From JAXMAZ01 sp046350115 (GTDB taxonomy: Bacteria; Planctomycetota; Planctomycetia; Gemmatales; Gemmataceae), in the NCBI GenBank assembly GCA_046350115.1, contig JAXMAZ010000017.1, positions 93,988 through 157,987 on the forward strand: a stretch of 64,000 nt of DNA. The letters run 5' to 3'. Shown here in pieces: positions 53,916 through 61,160 of the stretch; within the stretch, counting starts at the first letter, position 1, and each line of letters opens with the position of its first letter. The notes beneath the pieces are model-generated. The model was given only the letters and a program-made list of their open reading frames with translations, made no database searches and was not told where the DNA came from. A program made the translations under genes and the position numbers.

Positions 53916-54334
53916 GACACGTTCTCCGTGAGGGCGTTGAAGGACTTGTCCGGGAGCGGGTTGTTCCGGGCCAGGACGCGGGTGCCGACGTAAATGGCCA
54001 GCACGCCGCCGGCCACCGCTGCCACGCCGACGATGGCCCAGCACGCCCACAGCGGCAGGCCCGGGGCGAGGTAGTTCAGCAGGAACACGGCGGCGATGGT
54101 CAAGTGGATCGCGCCGAGGGTGGCGATCACCACCCCGATGCCGAGGTATTGCACCGCCTGCTTGGTGTGGCGGACGTCTTCTTTGAACTCCGCCCGGACC
54201 ATCTCCACCTGTTGGCGGACCAGCCGCTGGGCGTCGGTCAGGATGCCGGAAACCAGCTCGCTCAGCTTCGGCTGGCCGTCGGCCGACGGTGCCGATTGGG
54301 CGGTGACTGGGGGGTCTACCGTCGCGGTACTCAT
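53891..54334 (-). CDS. Phage-holin-like (DUF1469/Actinobacterial holin-type) membrane protein
   Basis: A 147-residue protein. LSELVSGILTDAQRLVRQQVEMVRAEF is the conserved cytoplasmic helix of the family, and two membrane helices follow (YLGIGVVIATLGAIHLTIAAVFLL; WACWAIVGVAAVAGGVLAIYVG). Despite the family name, chromosomal members next to DUF3618 genes are not lysis proteins; an envelope-stress role is assumed. A consensus sigma-54 element lies 66 nt upstream. Confidence 0.8.
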   Translation of the reverse strand: MSTATVDPPVTAQSAPSADGQPKLSELVSGILTDAQRLVRQQVEMVRAEFKEDVRHTKQAVQYLGIGVVIATLGAIHLTIAAVFLLNYLAPGLPLWACWAIVGVAAVAGGVLAIYVGTRVLARNNPLPDKSFNALTENVSWIANPRT

Positions 54335-54399
54335 GGTTTGCCTCGCGGGGCGGACGTGTGGCCGACGGGGTCCGTTAGCCGGCCGTGTACGGATGCTGG

Positions 54400-54415
54400 G
54401 CAACCGATGTGCCAA
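54400..54415 (-). promoter_or_regulatory. Sigma-54 promoter for the holin-like/DUF3618 operon
   Basis: TTGGCAC-ATCGG-TTGC on the minus strand, exact in both halves, 66 nt before ATG 54334. Confidence 0.75.
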
Positions 54416-54505
54416 TCCCCAGTTAGGTCACGCGAACCGCTCTTCGTTGCTGCGAACCGAACCGCCCGCGTGTGGGAACGACTCTGCGCGAACAGGGAAA
54501 CGGAC

Positions 54506-54538
54506 GCGGCCCGCCCGTCATCCGACCGGGCGGGCCGC
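54506..54538 (-). terminator. Hairpin after the four-helix membrane protein gene
   Basis: A 12-bp stem gcggcccgcccg / cgggcgggccgc lies 20 nt after the stop of the gene at 54559 on the minus strand; a weak pyrimidine tract follows. Confidence 0.55.
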
Positions 54539-54558
54539 ACGAATCACTTACTGTCGGG

Positions 54559-55281
54559 TTACCGGTTAACGGGGATGTCCCTCCGTTCGGCGGTCACGGT
54601 GGTCGCGGTGGTGATCGCCGCAGTCCGCGGGAAGAGCCGGAACGTCGGCCCCATGCCGGCCAGCGCCCCCAGAATCGCGGCCCCGATCGACAGCAGGGTG
54701 CCGGCGAACGTCGCCCAGGTGGCGACCAACGCCCCCTGGCGGACGTCCTGACGGGTCTCGGGGTTGTTTGCCTGTTCCCGGATGTTCTCCGGCCGCAGCC
54801 CCTGCTTGATCTGATCGATCCGCTCTTGCGGGACGCCGGCCTGGCGGGCCGCCTGCTCCCAGTTCGTCTGGCCGTTGGCGTCGGTCACGTTCGACCCGAC
54901 TAAGGCTGCTCCGAGCAGGGCGTTGTAGCCGCCCCGCAAGCCCATGCCGACCATCATCAGGGTCAGGGCGGTGACGGCGGCCCAGGTCAGTACGCCGTGG
55001 ATCCACGCCTCCCGGCGGGTTTCGCCGGCGGTCAGTTGGGTGGTCACGCACCCGCCGCAGAACAGGGCCGCCACCCAACTGATGACGCTGCACACGACAG
55101 CGATGTTGGTCGCCGTCCCGGCCCGCACCCCGGCTTCGGTCAGGGCCAGACCCAGCCCGGCGAAGAACAGGGCGAGCAGCATGTAGACGGCCAGGGCGAT
55201 GACGCTCCCGGCGATGATCGCCCCCCAGCTCACCCGGCTCTGAAGTCCGGCCACGTCCTCGAATCGCACCTCGCGATCCAT
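54559..55281 (-). CDS. Polytopic membrane protein of the stress cluster
   Basis: A 240-residue protein with four hydrophobic segments: WGAIIAGSVIALAVYMLLALFFAGLGL; NIAVVCSVISWVAALFCGG; GVLTWAAVTALTLMMVGMGL; and ATWATFAGTLLSIGAAILGALAG near the C-terminus. A soluble Gln/Asn-rich loop (NWEQAARQAGVPQERIDQIKQGLRPENI) lies between the third and fourth. I do not assign a family. It begins MDREVRFEDVAGLQSRVSWGA; the upstream sigma-54 element and the gene order place it in the same regulon as its neighbours. Confidence 0.75.
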   Translation of the reverse strand: MDREVRFEDVAGLQSRVSWGAIIAGSVIALAVYMLLALFFAGLGLALTEAGVRAGTATNIAVVCSVISWVAALFCGGCVTTQLTAGETRREAWIHGVLTWAAVTALTLMMVGMGLRGGYNALLGAALVGSNVTDANGQTNWEQAARQAGVPQERIDQIKQGLRPENIREQANNPETRQDVRQGALVATWATFAGTLLSIGAAILGALAGMGPTFRLFPRTAAITTATTVTAERRDIPVNR

Positions 55282-55351
55282 TACCGCCTCCTGTTCTGGT
55301 GTGGTGAGTCGGCCGACCGGGACCGGCCGGCCGACAGGCACCGGGCGGGTC

Positions 55352-55367
55352 GCATCCGATGTGCCAA
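55352..55367 (-). promoter_or_regulatory. Sigma-54 promoter element for the gene at 55281
   Basis: TTGGCAC-ATCGG-ATGC on the minus strand, exact -24 and one mismatch in -12, 71 nt before the start. The spacer is identical to that at 54400. Confidence 0.6.
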
Positions 55368-55391
55368 GCGCGGGGGCAATAGGCGGCTTGA

Positions 55392-55880
55392 TCAGGCGGC
55401 GCGCCGCGAGCGACCACGGCGGCACCCGTGGAGGGGGAATTGCGCGGCGATCAACTGTTCGAGCCGGACGACGTGGCCGTACAGCGGCGGCAACAGGGCG
55501 GTGCCGATCAGCGCCCGCAGTGCCGGCGGCAAGCCGGGCAGCAGCGCTGCCGCCTGGTACGTCCGGATGGCGTGTTCCTCGCTCCACCGCAAGACGGCGA
55601 ACTGAGATCGCGGGCCGACTTGCGCAGCCGACGCCTCAGCCAGTGTGGGGAGCACTTCCCACAACCCCGGGTGATCGGCCGGTGGCTCACCCATCAAGGC
55701 CAGGTGTTCTCGCAGGAGGTCGGCGGCCGACTCATGTCGGCGGCGGATGGTAGCCAGTTCCGCTCGAACCTGTTCATCCGGAATCGCTCGCTCGGTCACC
55801 TGGTAACTGCGGGTCGCAGCCAGTTCGTACCGGAGCAGGGTGTCCAGGCAGCGAACCGCGGCCTGCGGGAGAGACGCCAT
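55392..55880 (-). CDS. DUF2383/PA2169-type four-helix-bundle protein, copy 1
   Basis: A 162-residue all-helical protein of the ferritin-like kind: RCLDTLLRYELAATRSYQVTERAI and ELATIRRRHESAADLLREHLALMG give the first pair with E and H residues spaced as in di-metal helices. A second pair follows (FAVLRWSEEHAIRTYQAAALL). A paralogue of the gene at 58308. Metal binding is not shown. The short distance to the element at 55915 suggests sigma-54 control. Confidence 0.75.
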   Translation of the reverse strand: MASLPQAAVRCLDTLLRYELAATRSYQVTERAIPDEQVRAELATIRRRHESAADLLREHLALMGEPPADHPGLWEVLPTLAEASAAQVGPRSQFAVLRWSEEHAIRTYQAAALLPGLPPALRALIGTALLPPLYGHVVRLEQLIAAQFPLHGCRRGRSRRAA

Positions 55881-55914
55881 CGCACATCCTCGGAGAGAAA
55901 GCGTGCGGGTGGCT

Positions 55915-55929
55915 GCAATGCGGATGCCG
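55915..55929 (-). promoter_or_regulatory. Sigma-54-like element for the gene at 55880
   Basis: CGGCAT-CCGCA-TTGC on the minus strand: consensus -12, two mismatches in -24, correct GG-N10-GC spacing, 35 nt before the start. Confidence 0.5.
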
Positions 55930-56001
55930 TCCCCCACCCGGGCAAAAGAATGCCCGCCGACCGTCCGGTCGGCGGGCGTCGGCTGGTCGGACTTGTGAAC
56001 A

Positions 56002-56526
56002 TTAGCGTTGGGTCGCCGCGACCAGATCGGACACCGCCTGGGTGGCATTGACGGCATGGCTCTCCGGCTCAACCACGATCCCGCCTTCCCCTTCCAGCCG
56101 GGACAGGTCGTCGTCGTTTACGACCGCGTGGACCGTCGGCACGTTATGGAAGTCACCCCGGAGCGCTTTGAGGGCGGTCCGCTCCCGCTCGACCTCCCCT
56201 TCGGTCCGCAGCCCGTATTGGGCCAGCAGGCGGGAAATGAACGAGTGCCGTCCGACCCCGTGCTGGAGCATGGCCCCGCCGGCGGCCACCGCCAGCGGCA
56301 GCCGGAACCCGCGGCCGAGCAGGACGCTGCCCAGAAGTAAGCCGCCGGCTGCAGTCGCCGCCGCCTTGCCGACCGTCCATTCGCGGTCCAATTCGGCCAG
56401 ACGCTCGGCGATCGCCTCGGGTCCGCCGTCGATCACGCGTTTGAGCCGACACGCCAGGGCTTCATCCGACTGCACGGACATGGGCGGGCACTCGCCCGCG
56501 GTCCGGTTGCTGAGCTGCGCGTTCAT
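56002..56526 (-). CDS. Stress-cluster protein with a central membrane hairpin (unknown family)
   Basis: A 174-residue protein. The N-terminus (ACRLKRVIDGGPEAIAERLAELDREW) is helical; a Gly/Ala-rich double membrane segment follows (KAAATAAGGLLLGSVLLGRGFRLPLAVAAGGAMLQHG). The end is soluble (LRGDFHNVPTVHAVVNDDDLSRLEGEGGIVVEPE). The layout resembles DUF2892-type inner-membrane proteins, but I am not sure of the family. It sits between YihY and the DUF2383 gene. The upstream region has only a poor sigma-54 match. Confidence 0.65.
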   Translation of the reverse strand: MNAQLSNRTAGECPPMSVQSDEALACRLKRVIDGGPEAIAERLAELDREWTVGKAAATAAGGLLLGSVLLGRGFRLPLAVAAGGAMLQHGVGRHSFISRLLAQYGLRTEGEVERERTALKALRGDFHNVPTVHAVVNDDDLSRLEGEGGIVVEPESHAVNATQAVSDLVAATQR

Positions 56527-56639
56527 CGGAACCTCCGTTCGTAAGCCGGGTGGGCCGCCTGGGCGTGAGCCGCCCCGAAGCGGGGCCGACGCCGGTGGGC
56601 GAGTGGCGTTCCCTATGGGAAATCGCGTGCCGATTTCCC

Positions 56640-57557
56640 TCACCCGACCGGCACCGGTTCGGATTTCTGCTGCGCACCGTCGGACCGACCGACGGCGGCC
56701 GGCTCCTCGGCCGTCTGCCCCGGCCGCTTGTGGTTGGCGTACACCTGGGTGAACTCGGCCCCGAGCAGCAGGATCAGGGACGAGTAGTAGAGCCAGGTGA
56801 GCAGGACCACGAACGACCCGGCCGCCCCGAACGTCGAGCCGACGGCGGCCCGGCCGAGGTACAGGCCGATCAGGAACTTGCCGACCGCGAACAGCCCGGT
56901 CGTGACCGCCGCCCCGATCCACACGTCGGACCACCGCGGGCGGGCGTGCGGCAGCACCTTGAAGATCATGGCGAACATGCCGAACGTCACCAGCAGGGAG
57001 AGGGCGAAGTTGGCGCACTGGAGGGCCACCGCCGCCCCCGGCCACCACCGGGTCAGCGCCCCGGTCAGCCCGTGCAGCAGGGCCGCCATGAGCAAGGAGA
57101 CCAGCAGCAGGAAGGCCATCCCGCACACCATCGAGAAGGACAGCAACCGGTCCTTCACCATCGCCCACAGGCCGCCCGCTGATGTCCGGTTCGGGTCCAC
57201 GTCCCAGATCACGTTCAGCGCGTCCTGGAGCGAGGCGAACACCCCGGTCGCACCGATCACCAGGGTGGCCAGCCCGACGATCCCGGCGACCAGCCCGCCG
57301 TTCTTCGGCTGGCTGGCGGCGAGCAGGGACCGCACCGTCTCGGCCGCCTGCGGGCCGATCGTCTCGGCGATCTGCTCGTCCAGCGCCCCGCTGGCCGCCT
57401 CCCGGCCGAACACCGCCCCGGCGATGGCGATCACCACCAGGAGCAGCGGGGCCAGGGACAGGGCGGTGTAGTACGCCAGGGCGGCCGCCAGCCGCATCGC
57501 CCCGTCCGTCTGGAACTCGTCCACCGTCTTCCGCACCAGCCGCCACACCGTCGTCAT
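56640..57557 (-). CDS. YihY/BrkB family membrane protein
   Basis: A 305-residue protein with six hydrophobic segments. The start VWRLVRKTVDEFQTDGAMRLAAALAYYTALSLAPLLLVV is the YihY signature, and GASGALDEQIAETIG is replaced by a similar loop (REAASGALDEQIAETIGPQAAE). DVWIGAAVTTGLFAVGKFLIGLYLG and SFVVLLTWLYYSSLILLLGAEFTQVYA complete the family pattern. The family was once called RNase BN in error; the function is not established, with envelope lipid transport proposed for some members. The gene ends about 110 nt from the next small gene. Confidence 0.9.
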   Translation of the reverse strand: MTTVWRLVRKTVDEFQTDGAMRLAAALAYYTALSLAPLLLVVIAIAGAVFGREAASGALDEQIAETIGPQAAETVRSLLAASQPKNGGLVAGIVGLATLVIGATGVFASLQDALNVIWDVDPNRTSAGGLWAMVKDRLLSFSMVCGMAFLLLVSLLMAALLHGLTGALTRWWPGAAVALQCANFALSLLVTFGMFAMIFKVLPHARPRWSDVWIGAAVTTGLFAVGKFLIGLYLGRAAVGSTFGAAGSFVVLLTWLYYSSLILLLGAEFTQVYANHKRPGQTAEEPAAVGRSDGAQQKSEPVPVG

Positions 57558-57581
57558 CGCTCGGCCCTCGGGGGAGAAACG

Positions 57582-57610
57582 AAAAAGGCCTGCCCGGGGT
57601 GGGGCAGGCC
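57582..57610 (-). terminator. Rho-independent terminator after DUF1328 copy 1
   Basis: A 9-bp stem ggcctgccc / gggcaggcc is followed on the minus strand by five T residues. Confidence 0.8.
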
Positions 57611-57632
57611 CGCCGCGGGGAGAGACCGCGGC

Positions 57633-57809
57633 TTACGTCAGCTCCCGTGGGGCGCTCCGTCCGCCGAGCACCAGCGAGACGACGAACAGCACCAGGAACA
57701 CGAAGAACAGGATTTTGGCCGCCGAGTACGCCGTCCCGGCGACGGTCGTGAACCCGAACACCGCGGCCACCAGGGCCACGATCAAGAACAGTAACGCCCA
57801 GCGAAGCAT
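57633..57809 (-). CDS. DUF1328 small membrane protein, copy 1 (58 aa)
   Basis: Starts MLRWALLFLIVALVAAVFGF, then a second helix (KILFFVFLVLFVVSLVLGG). These two helices with the TVAGTAYSAAKILF link are the DUF1328/YtjA pattern. Too short for most gene finders but with its own sigma-54-like element and terminator. A second copy is at 59785. The function is unknown; in other bacteria such genes answer envelope or general stress. Confidence 0.85.
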   Translation of the reverse strand: MLRWALLFLIVALVAAVFGFTTVAGTAYSAAKILFFVFLVLFVVSLVLGGRSAPRELT

Positions 57810-57862
57810 GGCTTAGCCCTCAGTTGGATCCGGTCCGTTACACCCACCCGTGCAGGGTCAGA

Positions 57863-57878
57863 GCAGGCGGTGTGCCAA
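57863..57878 (-). promoter_or_regulatory. Sigma-54 promoter element for DUF1328 copy 1
   Basis: TTGGCAC-ACCGC-CTGC on the minus strand, exact -24, one mismatch in -12, 54 nt before the start. Confidence 0.6.
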
Positions 57879-57968
57879 TCACCGGCCGGCGGCGACGGGT
57901 CCGGCAATTGCAATCGGACGGGGTGCGGCTTGCGACGGCAGGCCGGTGTCATAGCCCGTGAGGTATCA

Positions 57969-58250
57969 ATGTCCCGGAAGCACCGACAACTCAACCCGGT
58001 GTCGGCCAAGACCGACGACCGATCGGCCCCGCCCAAAGACCAGCCGACGGCCCCGCCCCCGCCGGCCCGGACGACGCCGTCGCCCCAGCAGGAGCCGACG
58101 CTCGACATCATCCGCCGGCGGGCGTACCAGAAGTGGGAGGAGGCCGGCGGTCCGCACGGGGAGAGCGACCGGTTCTGGCTGGAGGCCGAACGCGAGGTGT
58201 ACCAGCAGGCGGGCGAGCGTGGCACCGCGGCCGACCGGACGGAGACCTGA
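57969..58250 (+). CDS. DUF2934-type small protein (93 aa)
   Basis: A Pro/Thr-rich N-terminus of about 45 residues precedes the DUF2934 core IIRRRAYQKWEEAGGPHGESDRFWLEAEREV, which is close to the family consensus. The domain is common in stress-gene clusters of proteobacteria and planctomycetes and has no known activity. It is divergent from DUF1328 copy 1 and ends near a hairpin shared with the convergent DUF2383 gene. Confidence 0.8.
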   Translation: MSRKHRQLNPVSAKTDDRSAPPKDQPTAPPPPARTTPSPQQEPTLDIIRRRAYQKWEEAGGPHGESDRFWLEAEREVYQQAGERGTAADRTET

Positions 58251-58264
58251 CCGCACGGCCGCCG

Positions 58265-58302
58265 ATGCCCCGCGGCCCCGTATCGGCCGGGCCGCGGGGC
58301 AT
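58265..58302. terminator. Hairpin between DUF2934 and DUF2383 genes
   Basis: A 14-bp stem atgccccgcggccc / gggccgcggggcat with a 10-nt loop between convergent genes; no T run. Confidence 0.55.
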
Positions 58303-58307
58303 TGCCG

Positions 58308-58781
58308 CTATTTGAGAAAGTTCAGCACGCTGTCCAGGCTGGCCAGGTGGTCCCGGCTCCGCGGCAGGAGCCGGGCGGCGATCAGCTCCTTGCACTCGGC
58401 CGGCAGGGTCGGCTGGTCGATCGCCCGTTCGTAGTCGGCGATCCCGACCTCCTCCCCCCGCTTGAGGGCGGCGATCGTCGTCTCCGGCCCGAGTACCGCG
58501 GCCGCCCCGGTCACGGCGGCGGTGAAGCTGCCCCACACGCCCGAGCTTTCGGCCGGGGTGCCGCCGTGCTTGGACACGTGCTCCCGGAGGACGCGGGCGT
58601 GTTCCCGGTGCTCGTCCCGGACGCGGCGCAGCTCCTGGGCGGCGGCCGGGTACTTCTCCAGCTTCTGAATGCCCTGCTCATACGTCTCAATGGCGGACAG
58701 TTCGCCGCGGAGCAGGGAGTTCAGTTTGTCCGGCCCGTCCCCGCTGATCGCGCCCGGGGTGGCGGTTAAGGTGGCGTCCAT
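58308..58781 (-). CDS. DUF2383/PA2169-type four-helix-bundle protein, copy 2
   Basis: A 157-residue paralogue of the gene at 55392. LNSLLRGELSAIETYEQGIQKLE and ELRRVRDEHREHARVLREHV form the first helix pair with the same E/H pattern; the second pair includes LKRGEEVGIADYERAI. The helices contain the acidic and histidine residues expected of a ferritin-like di-metal site, though binding is unproven. Confidence 0.8.
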   Translation of the reverse strand: MDATLTATPGAISGDGPDKLNSLLRGELSAIETYEQGIQKLEKYPAAAQELRRVRDEHREHARVLREHVSKHGGTPAESSGVWGSFTAAVTGAAAVLGPETTIAALKRGEEVGIADYERAIDQPTLPAECKELIAARLLPRSRDHLASLDSVLNFLK

Positions 58782-58833
58782 AGGTGAGGGCCTCTGTTAC
58801 CCGACGGAGTGGGATGCGACCCCGGACACGCAG

Positions 58834-58848
58834 GCAAGCGGCATGCCT
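58834..58848 (-). promoter_or_regulatory. Sigma-54-like element for DUF2383 copy 2
   Basis: AGGCAT-GCCGC-TTGC on the minus strand: exact -12, two mismatches in -24, correct spacing, 53 nt before the start. Confidence 0.5.
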
Positions 58849-58856
58849 GTTGCCGG

Positions 58857-59699
58857 TCACTGCGGCTTGCGGGCCAGGTACAGGGTGTTGAGGCAGGTGA
58901 ATTCCAGGTCCGGGCGGCGGAGCAACCCGCCAGGCTCCGCCGGGTCGATGAGCCGGTCGAACCGGTCCCGGACGTCGGCCGGCAAATGACCGCGGGCCAG
59001 CCGGTGGAGCGAGGTGAGGTGACGGGTCAGGAAGTCCAGTTCCCACTGTTCGAGCGGCGCCTGGCGGTCACACGCCACCGTTCGCTTGCGGACGCCGCCC
59101 CATCCGGCCGTAGACAGCATCCGCCGGAGGGTCCGAGCCGGGGCCAGCGACGGGCCGTCTGGCCGCTCCCGGCTGGCCAGGTGGACGGCTTGCTGAACGG
59201 CCAACTCCAGCCCGACCGGCCACGGCAACAGCACGTGATGGAACTCGTCCGCTTCCAGCACGACCAGCCGGCCGTTCGGCTTGGCTACGCGGAGGAACTC
59301 CCGCAGCACCCGTGGCGGATCCTTCAGGCTAATCAGGCTCTGGGCGCACCACACCAGATCGAACGTGGCGTCGGGGTAGGGGAGGTGGTAAACGTCGGCC
59401 CGCGTCACTTCCACGTGGGCGGTGATCTCAGCGACCGCCGCTCGGGCCTGGTCCAGGTAGGTGCGGTTGGCATCAACCAGGGCGACCCGCCCGCCGGCCC
59501 CGACCCGGGCCGCCAGCCGGGCGGCGTAGAACCCGTTGCCGCACGGGGCGTCCAGCACGCTGGCGTCGGCGGGCAGGCGGAGCCGGTCGATGACCCGGTA
59601 CAGCTCCTCCCGACACGTCTGGTGGAACGCCGACTGGAGGGCGTCGTATTCCGGCAGCCCGGCGGCCTTCTCGCCCGGCGGCAGCTCGACCACAGCCAT
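58857..59699 (-). CDS. Class I SAM-dependent methyltransferase
   Basis: A 280-residue enzyme. The SAM motif is SVLDAPCGNGFYAARLA, followed by the acidic loop VALVDANRTYLDQARAAV, then VYHLPYPDATFDLVWCAQSLISLKDPPRVLREFLRV, the pattern of UbiE/Methyltransf_11 enzymes. The substrate is unknown. No clear sigma-54 element is seen upstream, and it lies after DUF1328 copy 2, so read-through is possible. Confidence 0.75.
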   Translation of the reverse strand: MAVVELPPGEKAAGLPEYDALQSAFHQTCREELYRVIDRLRLPADASVLDAPCGNGFYAARLAARVGAGGRVALVDANRTYLDQARAAVAEITAHVEVTRADVYHLPYPDATFDLVWCAQSLISLKDPPRVLREFLRVAKPNGRLVVLEADEFHHVLLPWPVGLELAVQQAVHLASRERPDGPSLAPARTLRRMLSTAGWGGVRKRTVACDRQAPLEQWELDFLTRHLTSLHRLARGHLPADVRDRFDRLIDPAEPGGLLRRPDLEFTCLNTLYLARKPQ

Positions 59700-59784
59700 G
59701 GTGCTTCCCCGATCGAAACGACAGCCCGCCGCGAGACGGTCCTCACGGCGGGCTGTGACCTGTTCGGACTTCGTGAGGGCCGAG

Positions 59785-59958
59785 CTACACCGGCGCCCGG
59801 CCGCGGAAGGCGGACGAGGCGAAGGCGATCACCGCCAGCACCAGGAAGACCACGAACAGCAGCTTGGCGATGTCGTACGACAGGTCCGCCACCATGCCGA
59901 ACCCGAAGAACGCGGCGATCAAGGCGACCACCAAGAAGGCGAGGGCCATCCGGAGCAT
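59785..59958 (-). CDS. DUF1328 small membrane protein, copy 2 (57 aa)
   Basis: MLRMALAFLVVALIAAFFGF and KLLFVVFLVLAVIAFASS are the two helices. It shares the MLRxALxFLxVALxAAxFGF start with copy 1 (57633). An exact sigma-54 element lies 58 nt upstream, and a hairpin (59722-59755, cagcccgccg arms) follows the stop. Confidence 0.85.
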   Translation of the reverse strand: MLRMALAFLVVALIAAFFGFGMVADLSYDIAKLLFVVFLVLAVIAFASSAFRGRAPV

Positions 59959-60015
59959 GAGTCACCGTCGGTTTCAGGGGGTGTGGAAGCCCGGGCGGGC
60001 GACAGCGAAGCTGAT

Positions 60016-60031
60016 GCAACCCGGGTGCCAG
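60016..60031 (-). promoter_or_regulatory. Sigma-54 promoter for DUF1328 copy 2
   Basis: CTGGCAC-CCGGG-TTGCA on the minus strand, exact in both halves, 58 nt before the start. Confidence 0.75.
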
Positions 60032-60044
60032 TGACAACGAGGCG

Positions 60045-60458
60045 TCAACCCTTCGAGGCCTCAACCGTGATCTTCACGTCGACCGTGGTGGCCGCCCCGG
60101 TGTCCGGGGTGGCCGTCACCTTGATGTTGTGGTCCCCGACCGCCGCGTCCTTGTCCACCGTCACCTGCATGGCCACGTCCTTCGGGTCGCCGGCGGCGAC
60201 GGTCGTCTTGCTCAGGTCCGCCTTGATCCCCTTCGGGGCGTCGGCCGACAGCTTCACCGACTGCTTGAAGTCGCTGTTCCGGTCGAGCGTCAGGGTGACG
60301 GTCTGCCGGTCGCCCTGCTTGATGGTGGTGGCCAGCGTCGGGGCGGTCACCCGGAACGTGTTGCTCGTCCCGACGGCCCCGCCCTGCTGGCTCTGGTTGC
60401 ACCCCGCCCCGACCAGCGCGACGGCGGTCGCCACGACCGCGGTGAGAAGCCTCTTCAT
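60045..60458 (-). CDS. Secreted lipoprotein with one Ig-like beta domain
   Basis: A 137-residue protein. The lipobox LVGAGC places the modified cysteine at residue 20. The mature part is a single beta-sandwich (VTLTLDRNSDFKQSVKLSADAP, VAMQVTVDKDAAVGDHNIKVTATPDTG) like the domains found in large cell-surface proteins of these bacteria. A sigma-54-like element lies 64 nt upstream. The function is unknown. Confidence 0.75.
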   Translation of the reverse strand: MKRLLTAVVATAVALVGAGCNQSQQGGAVGTSNTFRVTAPTLATTIKQGDRQTVTLTLDRNSDFKQSVKLSADAPKGIKADLSKTTVAAGDPKDVAMQVTVDKDAAVGDHNIKVTATPDTGAATTVDVKITVEASKG

Positions 60459-60521
60459 GGGTCACTCCTGTGCGTCAGTGGTGTTCCGCGGCCCGCCCGT
60501 CGGGCCGTGACCGGACGTAAC

Positions 60522-60537
60522 GCACGGGGTGTGCCAA
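60522..60537 (-). promoter_or_regulatory. Sigma-54-like element for the lipoprotein gene
   Basis: TTGGCAC-ACCCC-GTGC on the minus strand: exact -24, one mismatch in -12, 64 nt before the start. Confidence 0.6.
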
Positions 60538-60545
60538 CCGCCGGG

Positions 60546-60995
60546 TCAGTGGTGGGCGATCATCTCCCGGCACGCCTTCTCGCACCGCCGACACGCCTCG
60601 GCGCATTTCTTCATCGTGGGGGCGTCGAACTTGTCGCACTCCTTCCCGCACTGGGCACAGGCGTCTGCACACGCCCGGCAGATCAGGTGTTGCATCGGCC
60701 CGCCGCGGGAAACGATGCTCGCCGCCGTCGCGCACACGGCCGCGCAGTCCTGGGTCAGCCGGGCGGACGCCAGGTGGTCCTTCTTCCCCTCCGCCAGCAT
60801 CGTCACGCAGTGGGCGGTGCAGGCGTCGCACGCCCGCTGGCAGTCCGAACAGGCGACCGCACACGCCTCGTTCGTGGCGGCGTGGTCGGCGTGGGGCTTG
60901 GGCGGCTGGCTCTCGGTCGCGTCGGACACCCGGGCCAGCCCGAGGGCCAGAACGGCCACCCCGGCGGAAACAGCCAACACACTGCTAACCTTCAT
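60546..60995 (-). CDS. Secreted four-helix-bundle copper-binding protein (DUF326-like)
   Basis: A 149-residue protein. A signal peptide (SVLAVSAGVAVLALGLARV) precedes a Cys-rich helical domain in which cysteines recur every three or four residues along each helix (CAVACSDCQRACDACTAHC; CRACADACAQCGKECDKF; CAEACRRCEKACREM). This is the pattern of the copper-storage (Csp)-type bundles that bind Cu(I) through inward-facing thiols, here with a signal peptide as in exported members. A partly matching sigma-54 element precedes it. Confidence 0.85.
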   Translation of the reverse strand: MKVSSVLAVSAGVAVLALGLARVSDATESQPPKPHADHAATNEACAVACSDCQRACDACTAHCVTMLAEGKKDHLASARLTQDCAAVCATAASIVSRGGPMQHLICRACADACAQCGKECDKFDAPTMKKCAEACRRCEKACREMIAHH

Positions 60996-61046
60996 GTCAC
61001 ATCTCCGAACGGCATCAGGAGGCTCACGGAACCGCCGGTCGGGGCT

Positions 61047-61061
61047 GCAACCGGTGCGCCT
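61047..61061 (-). promoter_or_regulatory. Sigma-54-like element for the copper-binding gene
   Basis: AGGCGC-ACCGG-TTGC on the minus strand: exact -12, weak -24, correct GG-N10-GC spacing, 52 nt before the start at 60995. Confidence 0.4.
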
Positions 61062-61085
61062 GACACGGGCCGCGTCGGGCGACTC

Positions 61086-61101
61086 CTGGCACGCCGGTTG
61101 C
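61086..61101 (+). promoter_or_regulatory. Sigma-54 promoter for the gene at 61161
   Basis: CTGGCAC-GCCGG-TTGC on the plus strand, exact in both halves, 60 nt before the ATG. It lies 25 bp from the oppositely directed element at 61047. Confidence 0.75.
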
Positions 61102-61160
61102 CCAGGGGAGGGGCAAGCGGCCGCGTCCGGTCGCCTCATCCCGCATTTGGGAGGTCGCCG

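Noticed and set aside
56588..56618. CGGCAC-N5-TTCC on the minus strand before the gene at 56526
   Set aside because: The invariant GC of the -12 box is missing.
57918..57938. GG-N10-GC (CGGGGT-N5-TTGC) before the DUF2934 gene
   Set aside because: -12 fits but only GG of the -24 box does; too weak to list, although the position would suit.
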